DNA from: Dioscorea cayenensis subsp. rotundata
Lineage: Eukaryota; Streptophyta; Magnoliopsida; Dioscoreales; Dioscoreaceae
Assembly: GCF_009730915.1 (NCBI RefSeq)
Contig: NC_052473.1
Coordinates: 18,248,100 to 18,312,099, forward strand
DNA: 64,000 bases
Direction of reading: 5' to 3'
Shown: one piece after another, positions 12,118 to 25,326 of the stretch
Numbering within the stretch: the stretch's first letter is position 1
Layout: each line of letters starts with the position of its first letter
Notes under the pieces: generated by a model
Databases searched by the model: none
What the model saw: only the letters and a program-made list of their open reading frames with translations
What the model was told of the DNA's origin: nothing
Made by a program: the position numbers and the translations under genes

Positions 12118-13117
12118 NNNNNNNNNNNNNNNNNNNNNNNNNNNNNNNNNNNNNNNNNNNNNNNNNNNNNNNNNNNNNNNNNNNNNNNNNNNNNNNNNNN
12201 NNNNNNNNNNNNNNNNNNNNNNNNNNNNNNNNNNNNNNNNNNNNNNNNNNNNNNNNNNNNNNNNNNNNNNNNNNNNNNNNNNNNNNNNNNNNNNNNNNNN
12301 NNNNNNNNNNNNNNNNNNNNNNNNNNNNNNNNNNNNNNNNNNNNNNNNNNNNNNNNNNNNNNNNNNNNNNNNNNNNNNNNNNNNNNNNNNNNNNNNNNNN
12401 NNNNNNNNNNNNNNNNNNNNNNNNNNNNNNNNNNNNNNNNNNNNNNNNNNNNNNNNNNNNNNNNNNNNNNNNNNNNNNNNNNNNNNNNNNNNNNNNNNNN
12501 NNNNNNNNNNNNNNNNNNNNNNNNNNNNNNNNNNNNNNNNNNNNNNNNNNNNNNNNNNNNNNNNNNNNNNNNNNNNNNNNNNNNNNNNNNNNNNNNNNNN
12601 NNNNNNNNNNNNNNNNNNNNNNNNNNNNNNNNNNNNNNNNNNNNNNNNNNNNNNNNNNNNNNNNNNNNNNNNNNNNNNNNNNNNNNNNNNNNNNNNNNNN
12701 NNNNNNNNNNNNNNNNNNNNNNNNNNNNNNNNNNNNNNNNNNNNNNNNNNNNNNNNNNNNNNNNNNNNNNNNNNNNNNNNNNNNNNNNNNNNNNNNNNNN
12801 NNNNNNNNNNNNNNNNNNNNNNNNNNNNNNNNNNNNNNNNNNNNNNNNNNNNNNNNNNNNNNNNNNNNNNNNNNNNNNNNNNNNNNNNNNNNNNNNNNNN
12901 NNNNNNNNNNNNNNNNNNNNNNNNNNNNNNNNNNNNNNNNNNNNNNNNNNNNNNNNNNNNNNNNNNNNNNNNNNNNNNNNNNNNNNNNNNNNNNNNNNNN
13001 NNNNNNNNNNNNNNNNNNNNNNNNNNNNNNNNNNNNNNNNNNNNNNNNNNNNNNNNNNNNNNNNNNNNNNNNNNNNNNNNNNNNNNNNNNNNNNNNNNNN
13101 NNNNNNNNNNNNNNNNN
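12118..13117. other. Assembly gap, exactly 1,000 N
   Basis: A run of exactly 1,000 ambiguous bases, the usual placeholder for a gap of unknown size. Reading frames that span it are meaningless. Confidence 0.99.
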
Positions 13118-16100
13118 CATGCTATCTTGACATTTGGAAGCGGTTATGAAAGCCAATTTCAGATTTGGGAAGGCATTGAGGGAGGAGTGCTGAGCGATGT
13201 GCTTCCGCGTGCGTGGGCATCACGTAAGGAATTCGATAATCTGCGTGAATAGGCTAGCAGTCGCACTCGCCCCGAAACTCGCTGTTGGATTGATTGTCAT
13301 CGGATAGCACATTGGTGAATGCTCTATTCGGAGGTGATCGTTGGGGTGAGATGTATTCAAATGCTCCAGGCCGATCAGTGCTTGGATCAAAAGAAGCTCG
13401 CCATTTGACCGCTGTGAAACCGGTCGACTCCATAGAGATCTCGCCGAATGTTGATTTACACTTAACATTTTGAGCGTTTACCCTTTAAAAATCCATCTTT
13501 CGTTTACACTAGACTTCTCCGACGTTAGATAATGATCTTTTGCTTAACTATTTACAATAATGTTTAAACATGCTACGAATTATTTAACCATCACTATACT
13601 CTTTGTTTAACGTTTACGTTACCGACTTGCGCCTGCTCGAGCTGAGCGCACGTTACGAAATCCCAGCGAGCAAGCTGAGGCAAACGGGAGACCCTGCCTG
13701 CTGAGATATACATCCGAGCGTAGAGGATAATTGTTGAGGATACGAAATCTTACGCGGTTGGTTGTTGTCAGTCGATGATCAATACGCATGCATCGACGGC
13801 ATGCACCGAACTCGGTAGATCTTACCATCGAGAACTCGTTTCGTGCTCGAGGTGGCAAGTTGTAAAGCTATCCTTCCGCGAGCAACGTCATGCGCAATAA
13901 TCTGCAGCACATACACGCGCTACATCGACCGACTTTATTAGCTGGATTACTTCACCCGGCCGACAATTTACAAACCGGGCGTATAAGGAAAGCTATATTC
14001 TACACATCTCGGCGTATACGCCAGACTGCATGACGGAAATCGTGAGCTTCGCTCAAGCGACCGCTGACGCGAAGGCGTCGAGCGTCCTGTAGCGCGAAAA
14101 AGAGGATCGAGTCATGGCTGCTTTGATGTCCAGCGAAGCGCATTCTTGACCCGGCGCTATGGATCCACGCACTTGTCGGCCGAGATCTTTGTAATGAAAG
14201 CTGTCGCCCGACTACGTATCGTCAGGAATAAGTCGACTTTCAAAGCAGAAAACAATCTGAGATCGACTTTGCGATTTTTCATATTTAAACTCTTATTCTT
14301 TCTACGGTAAGTTATCCAGTTATTTAAAGCAGAGAAAGTGTTATGTTAAAGCGGACAGGGAACACAGCAATTTTAAATGTTTCAAACTAATATTTAAAGC
14401 GATAGGATGGTAAGAGTTGAAATAATTACCAAATGAAATGTAAACAATCACTGCTGTAAATTAAACAAAATAGCGGACTGAACTGGAATTTAACACGCTT
14501 TACAATCGAAAACAAACAAAATTTACATCGACATATACAAGGTCATGTTCTTCGAGATGAAAACAATGAATTGAATTTGTCGTGGTTTACGATCTGCGAA
14601 ACACAAAATCTGAGACTTCGTGTCGATACCGTCTCACAGCAACTGAGAAAGGCTGACGTCAAGAGCAGATTTAGAAAGAGGATCAGACAGAGCGTGTCAT
14701 CGTCTCATGAAAGTTACATCACGCCGGGCCCGCCATGGATCCTGGCGCAATGTCAGTAGATCTCATGTAATGAAAGCTCGTCGCGAAACTAGTGCATCGT
14801 GAAATAAGCCGACTTCTAAGAGAAACAATCTGAATCGACTGCCGATTTTCATATATTTCAGCTCTTATTCTTTACAGAAATACTGTCGCTATTTAAAGCA
14901 GTAGCCAGGTGTTACGTTAAAGCCAGTAGGAACATGTAATTTTAAATGTTTCAGGCTGATATTTTGACGAGTAGGTGGTAGGAGCAATGATTAAAACCTA
15001 TGACAGCAACAATCACCTCAGTAAATTAAATAATGAAATGAAATACGACCCAGACGGAATTTAACACGCTTTGCAATCGAAAACAAAACCAAAAATTTAC
15101 ATCGTACATATACAAAGTCTTGTTCTTCATGAGTAACGATGAATTGAATTTGTCCTCGGTTTTTACGTCCAGCGAATCGACGTCGACATATACAAGTCCT
15201 CGATCACCGAAAGGCAAAACGCAACCCGCCTTTGGACCACCTCTTTCTCATGGCGGATGCCGCTACCGCCCTCCCCTCCTGTATCGCGGTGTAAATACGC
15301 CGCTAATCTCTCAAGCGCACGCGCGATGCAGCCGGTAGCCGTGGCTTCTCACCCAAGTAATTACTGGAAGTAAAGCATGGCGTTAGCGCTGATCGGGCGA
15401 CAGCTTCAGTTTTCTTACTGCGGGTTTCATGTCGATGAGAGCTGGCGATTGCTGCGCGCCAACTCGCCCGAACTCCATGCCCGACCCGGTACCGCGATGG
15501 CGATTTCACTGCCGAGGATATGCGAGTTGAGATTAAAATCAAGTTTAATTAAATAACAAACCTCGCACGCGGACATACTAAAGGACACCATATCATGGCA
15601 ACGCGCCTTTTCGTACTCACGCACGCTGAAGAACACACGCACAGTAAATGCATGTGTGCTCTGTGTCGACACTGACGACTATGGACGCGCGGCCAGTCAT
15701 TATAGGGAGGACGACAAGAGTTGAACTTCATGTAAAGTCGCATACAGACAAAGCTCTCCATCCATAGCCGTAGTCAGGAGTCATGTCGGCCGTCCTCGCT
15801 CTGCTAGACATAAAACGACACCAGCGGTCTTAGCCGAGTAAGGAGGCGTTGCTTCTTGTAGGGATATGGGCACTTTACTCACGACTTTTTGCAGTATGCA
15901 TACAAAAGCGCCCATCACATCATCTCAGTCGACCATCTCCTTCCTCAAGCAGGGTAAGATGTAGTAAATTATACTGTCAAAGGCCGGATAGACTATTCTT
16001 CCACACGACAATACGAGATTAAACGATAATGATATAATTAGACCATATTCTAAATAGTTAAATGATATTATCAATGTTCAAATGATATTATAAATAATTA

Positions 16101-19100
16101 AACGTTATAGAGTAAATTAAACGAGTAACATATAAACATTTAAACACTATCAAAAAGAAAGTTAAACACTATCACAAAAATTTAAACACTATCATGAAAA
16201 CTTTAAAACTTACCGTCCATACCGGCAGCTTACAGGAAGATCCTTATCAACTCCTCGCTTGTATGTTAGCACGCCGAACGAGTCAAACCGTCTTCTTCTG
16301 AACGAAGACTTGCCGAGTCGTCTCGGTCTCATGGTCGATCGCTTTCGATCATCCTCGCGCCGTCGGCCGTGGGGTCTCTCATGGAACTGTCAGTTGAGCC
16401 ATGATGGTTCGCAGCACCAGATCCTCCTTCGCCGTGGGGACGACGACGACAACATCAACCGCGGATACATCCTTACGTGGTTGTTCTTATCGTGGGATGT
16501 GTCCGCTTCGATGTCGGATCGACGCCGCAAGATCAACCGCGTACACATCCTTATACGGTTCTTTTGGTTGCGGGATCGCTGGCCTCGCTTCGACGCCGCA
16601 TCTTGTTGATCACGCCACTGCCACAACAATAGATTCAACAATCTTCCTGACACGGCTACTTCAAGTAGCATCTATCCCGAGACAAACCCTTAGCTTGTTC
16701 TCGTGTTTCTGTGGATCGGTCCATTCTCACGCCGCATCTCTGGCACTTTGCCCCACCGGTCAGGATTTCCTCGGAGTCAAGATGTTAACAATTTAATTTT
16801 CTCAACCGCAGAATTCAGCCCACATCATCTACGATGTCCTCCACCGTCACGGCCATAGTCATCAATCTACATGACTTTCGTCATGACGATCACCGCCACT
16901 GGTGTCATGCTATTGTTTCACTGTCACCGGCCATGGGGAGCTAAGAGGCAGATTGTTCTCCCTCTTTTCGTCAAGTCTCTTCGAATGTGGCCGCTTGAAA
17001 CGGCCAATGACGATGCTCGTGCCGCTGCCAAATCTCACGCGCCCTGCTTCGTCCCAGAGTGCAGTTTTTAGAGGGATCACAGTGACCGCGAACGCCCTTC
17101 CGTAGCCTCAACACGAGCTGATAAACCCGAGGAACTCGTATGATCAATATTCGCGCTACCGCGATAAGAGCTGCAGCTGACATTCGCCTAATGTCGCGGG
17201 CCACATGCGGTCGCTATGGGCTGCCATGGTCGGGCCGCAGCATACACGGACCGCTCGCATGGTGGGTAGGGGGTTACTGTAATCAAGCGGTGGGGAGGGC
17301 TTCTCTGGCCGAGGAATGCGCTGCGCGGTGGGGTCTGGAAGTAGGAGAACGACAGGCCGAGCCGCCAGACAGAGGCGCCGCCTCCTCATCCCGCCTTCGA
17401 TAAGCTGGTTCCCGAGTAATAAGATTCCATCCGTCTTAGCCTCCAACAAATATTTCTTCTTCACAGACTACGGAACCAAATCTCAGAAACTAACATATGT
17501 AAACCAAACAATTTTCAATGAAATCATTCAGTTTTAAACTATAACAACTATATTTAAACATGAAGTTTTTATATATTAAACATTATAGAATATATTTAAA
17601 CGGAGAACAAAATATTTAAACCTTTATTAATAACTTTTTAAAACTCAGAATAATAAATTTAAACGCTTAAATAAAATGTTTAAACATTAAAGACTTCAGT
17701 AAAACATCGTCTATGATTTATTACTTCTTTCCTTCGAGCTGATGACATGTTGGTTTCTACCGCTCTCGCCTCCTAGAATTACTTTCACCGTGAGGACAAA
17801 GATCCTTGGGATCTCATTAAATGGACTTTTCTTTTCCCGCTCCAGCCACTCAGAAACTATACGCTAAGCTTTGACCGAAAGCACCCCTTAATATATCCCT
17901 GTGGCTGAGTCTTCTTCCCGCTCTATCTTGCGACTCGAGCGGCTCGCCATGGGAATGTCCTCCATCGACCACCAGTGCGCCGCCTACGCCAGTACGTCCT
18001 ACCATGGCGGGTAGATCATCGACATAATCACCCATCCAGCCAGTAACCGGGCATGATGTATTTGGGAAGAGGGATCGCATCGTACGAGGTACACCATCGA
18101 GTTTGAAAAATTTTCTTCTTCCCCTCTCGTCGAACAAGTCGACAAGAGCGCTCTTCACGGAGTCTCGTGTCTCTCATAAGTTTTTGATAAATACCTACCT
18201 TCGAACGCTGAGCCGGGTTTTATTCTTCTAAACACGATCGCTGTCGCCATCACAACGCACTCAAGAACGAGGAACCACATCTCGAGGCCTGCGAAACTCG
18301 AAAGAAGCTTTCCCGATCCCCGAATTTATTGGTGCGGCCATCGTATTTCTGCAATAGAGAATCAAGAAGTGGCCCTCTGGTATATAGCTTCCACTCAAAT
18401 TGAACGCTAGAAACGGCTTTCCTTCGATGATCTTCCAGGCTGGCGGGGTCTGTTATCTTTCAATTCAAAGAAGGTCTCCCACTACGCTGTCAAATAGGAT
18501 CGCCCATTAACTAGGGTCGACCGCCATAGTCAAAAAGTCTGCCACAATAACAACACATTAAGCTGAAATATAAGATTTTAAACGTTAACCTTCGGGCCTA
18601 AACGGATATATCAATCTGTTAAACAGAGAACTAGCTTTATTAAACAGTAGACAACAATACTTAAAACAGAGACAACAAAATTTAAACTCAGTAATATCTC
18701 ATTTGTTAAACATAAACCTCATTTTTAAAACTCAAAACCATATCAAAACGAAAAGTGAAAATGTACATTATAAATATTACACAAATCATAACAATCGAAA
18801 AAACTATTTCGATAGGATAGTGCATCTAAAAGCGAAGAAACAACAGCAAAACCAGTAGGCTAGAAATCGCCTTTGCAGACTAACAAAACCCCAAAGCAGA
18901 AATCCCCATGCAGACTTCAATATCTTCCAACAAAAAACAGTGGAGCACAAACGAAACCCGAAAAAATCTTTCTTTAGAATGGAATAGTTACCATAAAACC
19001 ATACTCAATACCTTAGATCGCAACCCGATGAAACTGGCAACTACTATGCGGGACTCTCCTTCGAGATACCGGTGGAAAGGGAAAAGCTTCAATTACAGAG

Positions 19101-19448
19101 GCCGCGCCGGTAGAGAGAACTTCGGAGACAGCTTCGGAAATGGTTTAACTGAAGATGCTAGTTGAGAAAAAAATAACTAAAAAGGCTTCAAGAATTCTCT
19201 CGGGGTTATCCTCACTGAAAACCCCCACTTCCTCCTCATACCGCGAAATGGTCACTGCATCACGACTCCCACTGTAAGGGGTATTTTTGTCCATAAAAAT
19301 TTTAAAATCACTCCGCTGACATCCGTTACATGCTTTGGGGGTTGAAAAACACTGGAATTAAAAAGGAAGGAGTTTTTGGGGGAGTCAGAAACTAATCAGG
19401 TGTTTTTAGCGATATTCAGAAAACTTAGAGGTGTTTTTAGCGATTTCC
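13118..19448 (+). mobile_element. Second, left-truncated and very noisy copy of the same MULE
   Basis: Collinear with about 2,546-8,713 from the first base after the gap. It contains the end of the transposase core, the broken SWIM exon (about 13,560-14,010), the ~535-bp tandem duplication (about 14,040-15,170), the reverse-strand second gene (fragments at 18,158-17,850, 17,464-17,156 and 16,671-16,390) and the right terminus at 19,448. It differs from the first copy by frequent one- to three-base insertions and substitutions, which break every frame. The right terminus and the flanking DNA are the same as in the first copy, so this is the same insertion and not an independent element. Confidence 0.75.
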
Positions 19449-20040
19449 ACAATTGATAATGAGGCATTGAAATTTTTAATAAAAATTTATGAATAATATT
19501 AATAAAAATTTATAAAAATAATTTAATGATTTTAAAAGAAAATTAAATTGATAATGTGTTGAAGTGTTAAGTTTTTTTATACTTTTACTCGATTAACAAG
19601 TTTTCTTATTTTTCAAAAAAGTTACCGAAATTTTATATTTTATAAAAATTTAAGACAAATTAAGTTGATAATGTGGCATTCAAATTTCAAATTTTCAATA
19701 AAAGTTTCTGAATAATATTAATAAAATTTATAAAAACAATTTAATAATTTTAAAATATTAAGTTGATAATGTAGCATGGCAAGCATAAATTATTTGTTCT
19801 AATATAATAATATACATGTTAAAATAAATGAATGATTGTTTAGTTGTCTAGTTAAATATAGTTATTTTTTTTTAGTCAGATACACACCATGACAACGATA
19901 GAAGTTCAAATTATAGTTAATATTTTTTTCACTATATGTATATTCAAATTGTAGTAATATTATTGAACTATTTTTACTGTAGATAATTATTTTATTTGAT
20001 AATTTTTTTACACTCTAGTTTTAGCCCCCCTACCGGTAAG
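19449..20040. other. AT-rich intergenic DNA (second copy)
   Basis: Matches 8,714-9,270 closely, with differences mostly in the length of A and T runs. No gene seen. Confidence 0.6.
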
Positions 20041-20094
20041 TTTTGGTTCCGCCATTGATTCCGCCAAATTGAAGGAATGGCCTTTCAGTGCCTG

Positions 20095-21919
20095 ATGGAG
20101 AGAAAAGGCAAGGGCGGGACTCACCGTAGGCGACCTGAGGTGGCCGCGGAGCCCGGGAATGGGCACGGTGGGGACGAGCAAACGTCGTGCTGCCATTTTC
20201 GAAATCGAGGAGAGCGGAGGAGAATGAAGACGATGGAGACGATGTTGACCTAGAACGAGACTTGGCTTTGACTTGTCCACGTTCCTGGGAGCGTATATAT
20301 ATACATGTATATTTTAGTGTGAATGTGTGAGAGTCCTTATCGCGAGACGATTGATGATCGGCTGAGATTTTTCCAAAATTAAGGAATCCACAACGCGAGG
20401 CAGCCCATCATCGCGAGACATCATGCAAAGGATGGGTGCAAATACCGAGGCGAATGGATTTCTCCTTCCAACCAATCTTCATCTTGTGATGGATGATCCA
20501 TCTCGAGGCACCAAAACTCAATCCCGAGGCGATCAGATCTCTGTTGTTACCAGCCTTGTCAAACACCAATCCCGAGGCAAACTGAGCAATACTCTGCTGC
20601 ATCTGGCATCATTTCAAATGGTTAGGATATGCGAAATTATAATGAAGTGACAAGTGGATGCAAAGCCCTTGAACTTGCTTGTAGTGATCTCAAGAATGGT
20701 TAGGATATGCGCTTATATCTCTGTATATTTCCTTTTATCTTGTTTAAAAAGTAGTTACTGCGCCATTGATGATTGAATCATGAAGGATGACGCTTCAACT
20801 GCAATTTGAATGCTTTTGAGATGAAAAGAAACTCTCTATTTTGATGTTTCTGGTATATATTGGCATGGAACATGCTATATTCTTCTTGCTATACATTGAA
20901 AACAGTTGTTTGATGGTTATCAGTTAGTAGATAATTTTTTGTGTAAATCTTGGACTTTATAAGTTTATCAGTGATGACACATGTTTGTTTATTAGAACTA
21001 ATTAATAAATTTTATGGAGCATTCTTAATTCTCATAGTTCCCTTGAAGCATTTCTCAAATAGAAATTTATGTAGCTGATTGTATTTTTTGCTATATGGAT
21101 GAATGGTCCTCTCTATGCTTTTTATGCAACAATTTGAAACATGTCCGTATGCATGCATGTCTAGGCACATGTAAGTTCAGCCTAGTTTCATTCCATCAGT
21201 GTAAGAGAATTTTGAATGTCTCTGCAGATAGTTAAGGAGCCATGCTTGATGAAAATCTCAGTAGCCTGTGAAAATCGATTTTCTAAAATTATAAGTAATG
21301 AAGGTTATGCATTATGCAGCAGAGTATCAAGAAATTCATGATTTAAAAGACTGGATTCTAGTTGAACAGGAAGAGAAAAAGGAGTTGCAAAAGAAGCTCC
21401 AAATGCAGAATGCGAATGTAAGACTTCCATAGACATAATTGCTGCTGAATTAATTTTCAAGATCGATCTACTACGCATGCACCTATTTTTGGTTCTTATT
21501 GACGAAACTCTTGGACTTGTATCCATCCTGCTGTTCTTCATCTGGGGAACTGCTTCATCTGCCAGATTGAACACTGAAACTGGTTTATGTACTTCAAAAA
21601 GTTTACTTTCCATACAATGGTTCCTCAACATTTGCAGTATGGTTGTACAGTGCTAAACCTCAAGACGAAGCAAGCGGAAGAGCAAAGGGTGACAATCTCC
21701 ATCCATCATAAAGAGACTTTAAAGCAGAAGATAATTAAACTAAGAAAAGAAAACGAGTCTCTAAAGAGGCAGCTACATGTCGTGTCTATGAACTTTGATG
21801 TTGTGGCATTGCACTCTTCAAAATCATCTACTTTTGTCTTGCCTGTTTTTCATGGAACTAGAAGTTTGTATACAGTACAGGATCATATTTTGGCAAAATG
21901 TACTCAGTTTTATACATAG
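20095..21919 (+). CDS. Unidentified coiled-coil protein (second, cleaner copy), exon structure partly inferred
   Basis: Two 3' exons are well supported. One is 21,320-21,417 (acceptor TATGCAG, donor GTAAG), coding EYQEIHDLKDWILVEQEEKK and a further Gln/Lys-rich stretch. The other is 21,638-21,919 (acceptor TTTGCAG, stop TAG), coding YGCTVLNLKTKQAEEQRV and a Lys/Glu-rich coiled coil (KQKIIKLRKENESLKRQL). The two join in phase. Upstream, an ATG at 20,095 opens a basic stretch. After probable indels it gives an acidic segment, EENEDDGDDVDLERDL (20,220-20,265). Another open stretch lies at 20,423-20,650, and a possible short exon near 20,640-20,698. The 5' assembly is not certain. The gene converges on the glutaredoxin gene, 350 bases between stops. 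I do not recognise the family; a nuclear or cytoskeletal coiled-coil protein is only a guess. Confidence 0.5.
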
Positions 21920-22269
21920 AACTTGCATGGTGGCTAAATTGTTGATTGCCATGAAATTGTGTTTTGAGCTGCTATTGTAATACAAATCCCAGCTTCTTAG
22001 CATTGATCTTTTCAGTTTACTTCAAACTATTTCCAACAAACAACTGCAGCAATCAGGACTTATAGATAACAGGCAGTGTGATATCAACTATAACAGCATT
22101 GAATGAAAAAGCATGTTATCACTCTAAAGTTTCAAAAGTTTATTTGCAATAGTTTCATCCAATTTCCTTGAACCTACACTCATGTTCTGATTCTAAAGTA
22201 AAAGAAACATAAATAAGCTACCGAATGGCATTTTGTAAGTTATTTCTATTGAGCCCTACTGATCTTCAT

Positions 22270-24255
22270 TCAGAGGTCTTCTTTTCTTTCAACACCAAGA
22301 AGTTTCGCCAGTTTACCGTTTTCATATGCTTCAACGGTATCTGAAATTTTATAAGCAAATGTAAGTAGCAGAACAATTTGAAGATGCACACATGAGAAGA
22401 AAAGAATTTAAAAGAAAAATGGGGTTCATTACCATCAGATCCACCCAAATGCTTCCCATTGATAAAAACTTGTGGGACAGTTCGCCTCCCAACAATTTCG
22501 GAAAGGGCATCTTGTATGTCCCATCCATCATCTACGTGATAAAAAAAAAATCATTATTAATGGACAATGAAAGTTCAAAGGATTTTAACATAATTTTACT
22601 GAACTCTTTCACAGCACAATGAAGTCATAAACGGAGAACATGTAAGTTGTTGTGCTAGTTAATTGAGAGAGTAGGATTTTGCACGTAGGGCATCTTCAGT
22701 AGAAGAGGATGATATTGGAAACAACTCTTGACTAAGCATCAAGCAACCAAATAAGTAGTTCACATTGTGTTGATGGACACAACAGCAGGCTTTGGGAATC
22801 AACAAAAGGGAAGAGATTTGTGCACAAACAAAGAAACATATTCTTGTACATAAAATAAACAGACCTGGAGATCTAACAAGAATGAAATGCTTGAAACTTT
22901 TAATCACATAAATCTAGACTCAGAATTTCATTGTCAATAGAGGAAAAAATAAAGAAAGACGAATAGGACAAACCCAAAGATTTTGGATCTTCTTTCCTTC
23001 AATAAATTAAGTATCACATAAATCCCTTATTGATAAGTGGGTATAATTTCTATGAGATGATTGTGTTGCCCCTACTTTTCTAATCAAGTACACTTCACAA
23101 TTCACAGCACACTGACAAAGATTTAAATGAAGTTCTCTCCAGAGTTTCCTGTCTTCAACCTTTAGTGCACAATACGATCAAACAATAACTTTCACAAGAA
23201 AACCGATCATATGCCACAAGATGATCTAAAGGAAGCATCAACAAACCTCTTTCATCAAGTTCTACAACATATGGCACCTTGCTCAGTGACTTGAAGACAC
23301 CCTTTGCTCTTCTGCAATACCTGCTCAAAACCATGCCATGCTCAGTGCAGAGGTATAACACAGCCCCAAAATGCAAAATTGAAGCATAAAACTAAGTCAA
23401 TAATGGATGCTTATCAATACAAACATTCAAACACACATTCAAGTATACAAATAAGTCAATAGTGAATATTCACCAACCTAAAAGCTTGAACTGGGCATTC
23501 ATATAAAAAGGTAAGTAAATAATGACTATTTCTCAACAGAAAACTCAAAATGCACATTCAAGAAAAGAAGCAAGTCAATAATGAATGCTCCTAAAAAAAC
23601 ATTCACATTCAAGCACAAAATCAAATCAATAAAGAGTTTTCATCGATACAACCTCCAAAATAAGCATTTAAAAGCAAGTGAACAATGAATGTTCAACATC
23701 ACAAAATTCAAAATGCACATTCAAGGAATTCCAAGACAACAACTTTCAGAAATCATTCTCATACAAGCAAACAGAAACAAACACAAGGCAACAACTTTAG
23801 GCTTAATCGCGCACTAAACCAAAAATTAATTTATCTGGTTAAAATCCAATCCTGAAGGAGAAACATTGCATAAGTTCAACACTGAGTTTCAACTACACCA
23901 ACCTCACAAAGCACATACACATACAAATAGCCCTAAAGACAACACCTTTCAAGACTCACAAAGGATTTACTCCATAAAATCCCAAATAAGCACTCATCCA
24001 AACAAATCACATGAAACAAAGGACTTAAAATGAATGAAAAAGGCAAGGAGTGATCTACGAGAAGGAAATCAAAAGTAGAGAAAGCGCGTACGGGCAGTAA
24101 GACTTGGAGAAGATGACGATCTCGTGGGCAGCCACAGTTTTCTTCACAAACGCCGATGGAGAGGCCCCCATTGAGGAACCAAAGAGAGACGCCGCCGCCA
24201 TCGCAGCCAGAAGCGCTGCCGCCGCCACAGCCCCACTCCTCCTCGCCACTGCCAT
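22270..24255 (-). CDS. CPYC-type class I glutaredoxin with N-terminal signal-like extension
   Basis: A glutathione-dependent dithiol oxidoreductase. Four exons join cleanly: 24,255-24,092, 23,320-23,247, 22,531-22,433 and 22,340-22,270 (135 residues). All introns are GT-AG. The active site CPYC (C54-C57) is split by intron 1 after the second base of Pro. The glutathione-binding motifs TVP (97-99) and GGSDD (109-113) are present, and the C-terminus is [13 protein letters not shown]. Residues 8-25 are a hydrophobic Ala-rich stretch after two Arg, which suggests secretory-pathway targeting as in plant GRXC3/C4-type proteins. The ATG at 24,255 was chosen because it directly precedes this signal; an in-frame ATG at 24,300 would add 15 residues. 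The 3' exons also occur at 11,534-11,793 because of the duplicated assembly block. Confidence 0.9.
23391..23726. repeat. Degenerate ~55-60-bp minisatellite in glutaredoxin intron 1
   Basis: About six diverged units, each containing a phrase like AAGTCAATAATGAATG followed later by ACATTCAAG. Starts are near 23,391, 23,452, 23,513, 23,572, 23,624 and 23,677. Confidence 0.55.
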
Positions 24256-24329
24256 GAACGCAGATCGCCTGATCTCGATCGAAACGTACGAGAAGAACAA
24301 AGAGCGTGGACGAGTTTAGAGGATTTTTT

Positions 24330-25090
24330 AGCTTTTATAAATTTTACTGACGGAAATACCCCCGGTTTGTTTCTCTTTGTTTAATTGAACCAAAAAAAAA
24401 GTATGAAATTTCAAATTAATTATAAGAAAAGTAAAATTATGTTTAATTGAATAGAAATAAATAGCGATGGTCACAATAGCCGAACAATAAGACACTTTGA
24501 TTTCTACGGAAAGGTTAGTTTTATTAAAAAAAAGATTAAAAAAAAATACGATAAACACTGAAAAGAAAGAGTGCAGAAGAAAACAACAAAAATAGATTAA
24601 TATCCCACCAGGGATGAAGTTTACAAAATCCAAAAAGAGCAAGAATAAAAATAAAAAAGAAGAGAGAGTTGGACAGGCGAAGGCTATCTCCTGGAGACAC
24701 AAACATGCTCTAACTATTGAAGAGAGTGGATTACTTTCAGGAGGTTGAAGATTCAACTCCTTAAAACATAATTAAAATCTAATAATAAAAAATTTGTGCG
24801 AATGATTCACCACATTTAAAAAAAATTTGAAATTTAGGGGAAAAAAGCAAAATTTTCTGATCTATGCATTCAGATTTCTAAACCCAGTTTCAACCAGTGC
24901 TCAGTATCTTAGCTCAAAACTAAAAGAAACACCAGGGTATTGAAGGCAAAGAGGAACTATATTCAATTGCTGAATGAACAGTTGGTAACAAGACAAATAA
25001 ATATTCCGAAAACTATACATCAGTCATGCAAATTTTGATGATACACTGCTATTCAAACAAAGTTATAGATCAATGGTTTGTACCTATATA
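24330..25090. other. Intergenic, no gene seen
   Basis: AT-rich DNA between the divergent 5' end of the glutaredoxin gene and the ADA1-like pseudogene. An open frame on the - strand (24,756-24,328) is a low-complexity Phe/Leu run and is not supported as a gene. Confidence 0.5.
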
Positions 25091-25326
25091 AGTTACATGA
25101 TAGCATTCCAGCAAAACTGTCTACAGGTTTCTTCTGCAGAACTGCAAGTTAAGTGAAGATTATAAGTGACAGCTTCTAAGGCTAGGAATGTTCATCTGAC
25201 CATATCAACCCCATGTAACAGCATTTAGGTGTTATCTAGAGATGAAGCAAGTGGCAATTTCAACAAATCCAGAAACTTGGTGTGCATCTTTCTTATTTCT
25301 CAAATGAATGGAGACAAATCTTCTAC

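Noticed and set aside
11982-13252. Three open frames of ~380-400 codons across the N run
   Set aside because: Almost all codons are N; artefact of the assembly gap.
24328-24756. 142-codon - strand frame rich in Phe/Leu
   Set aside because: Low-complexity translation of A-rich DNA; no domain, splice structure or homology seen.
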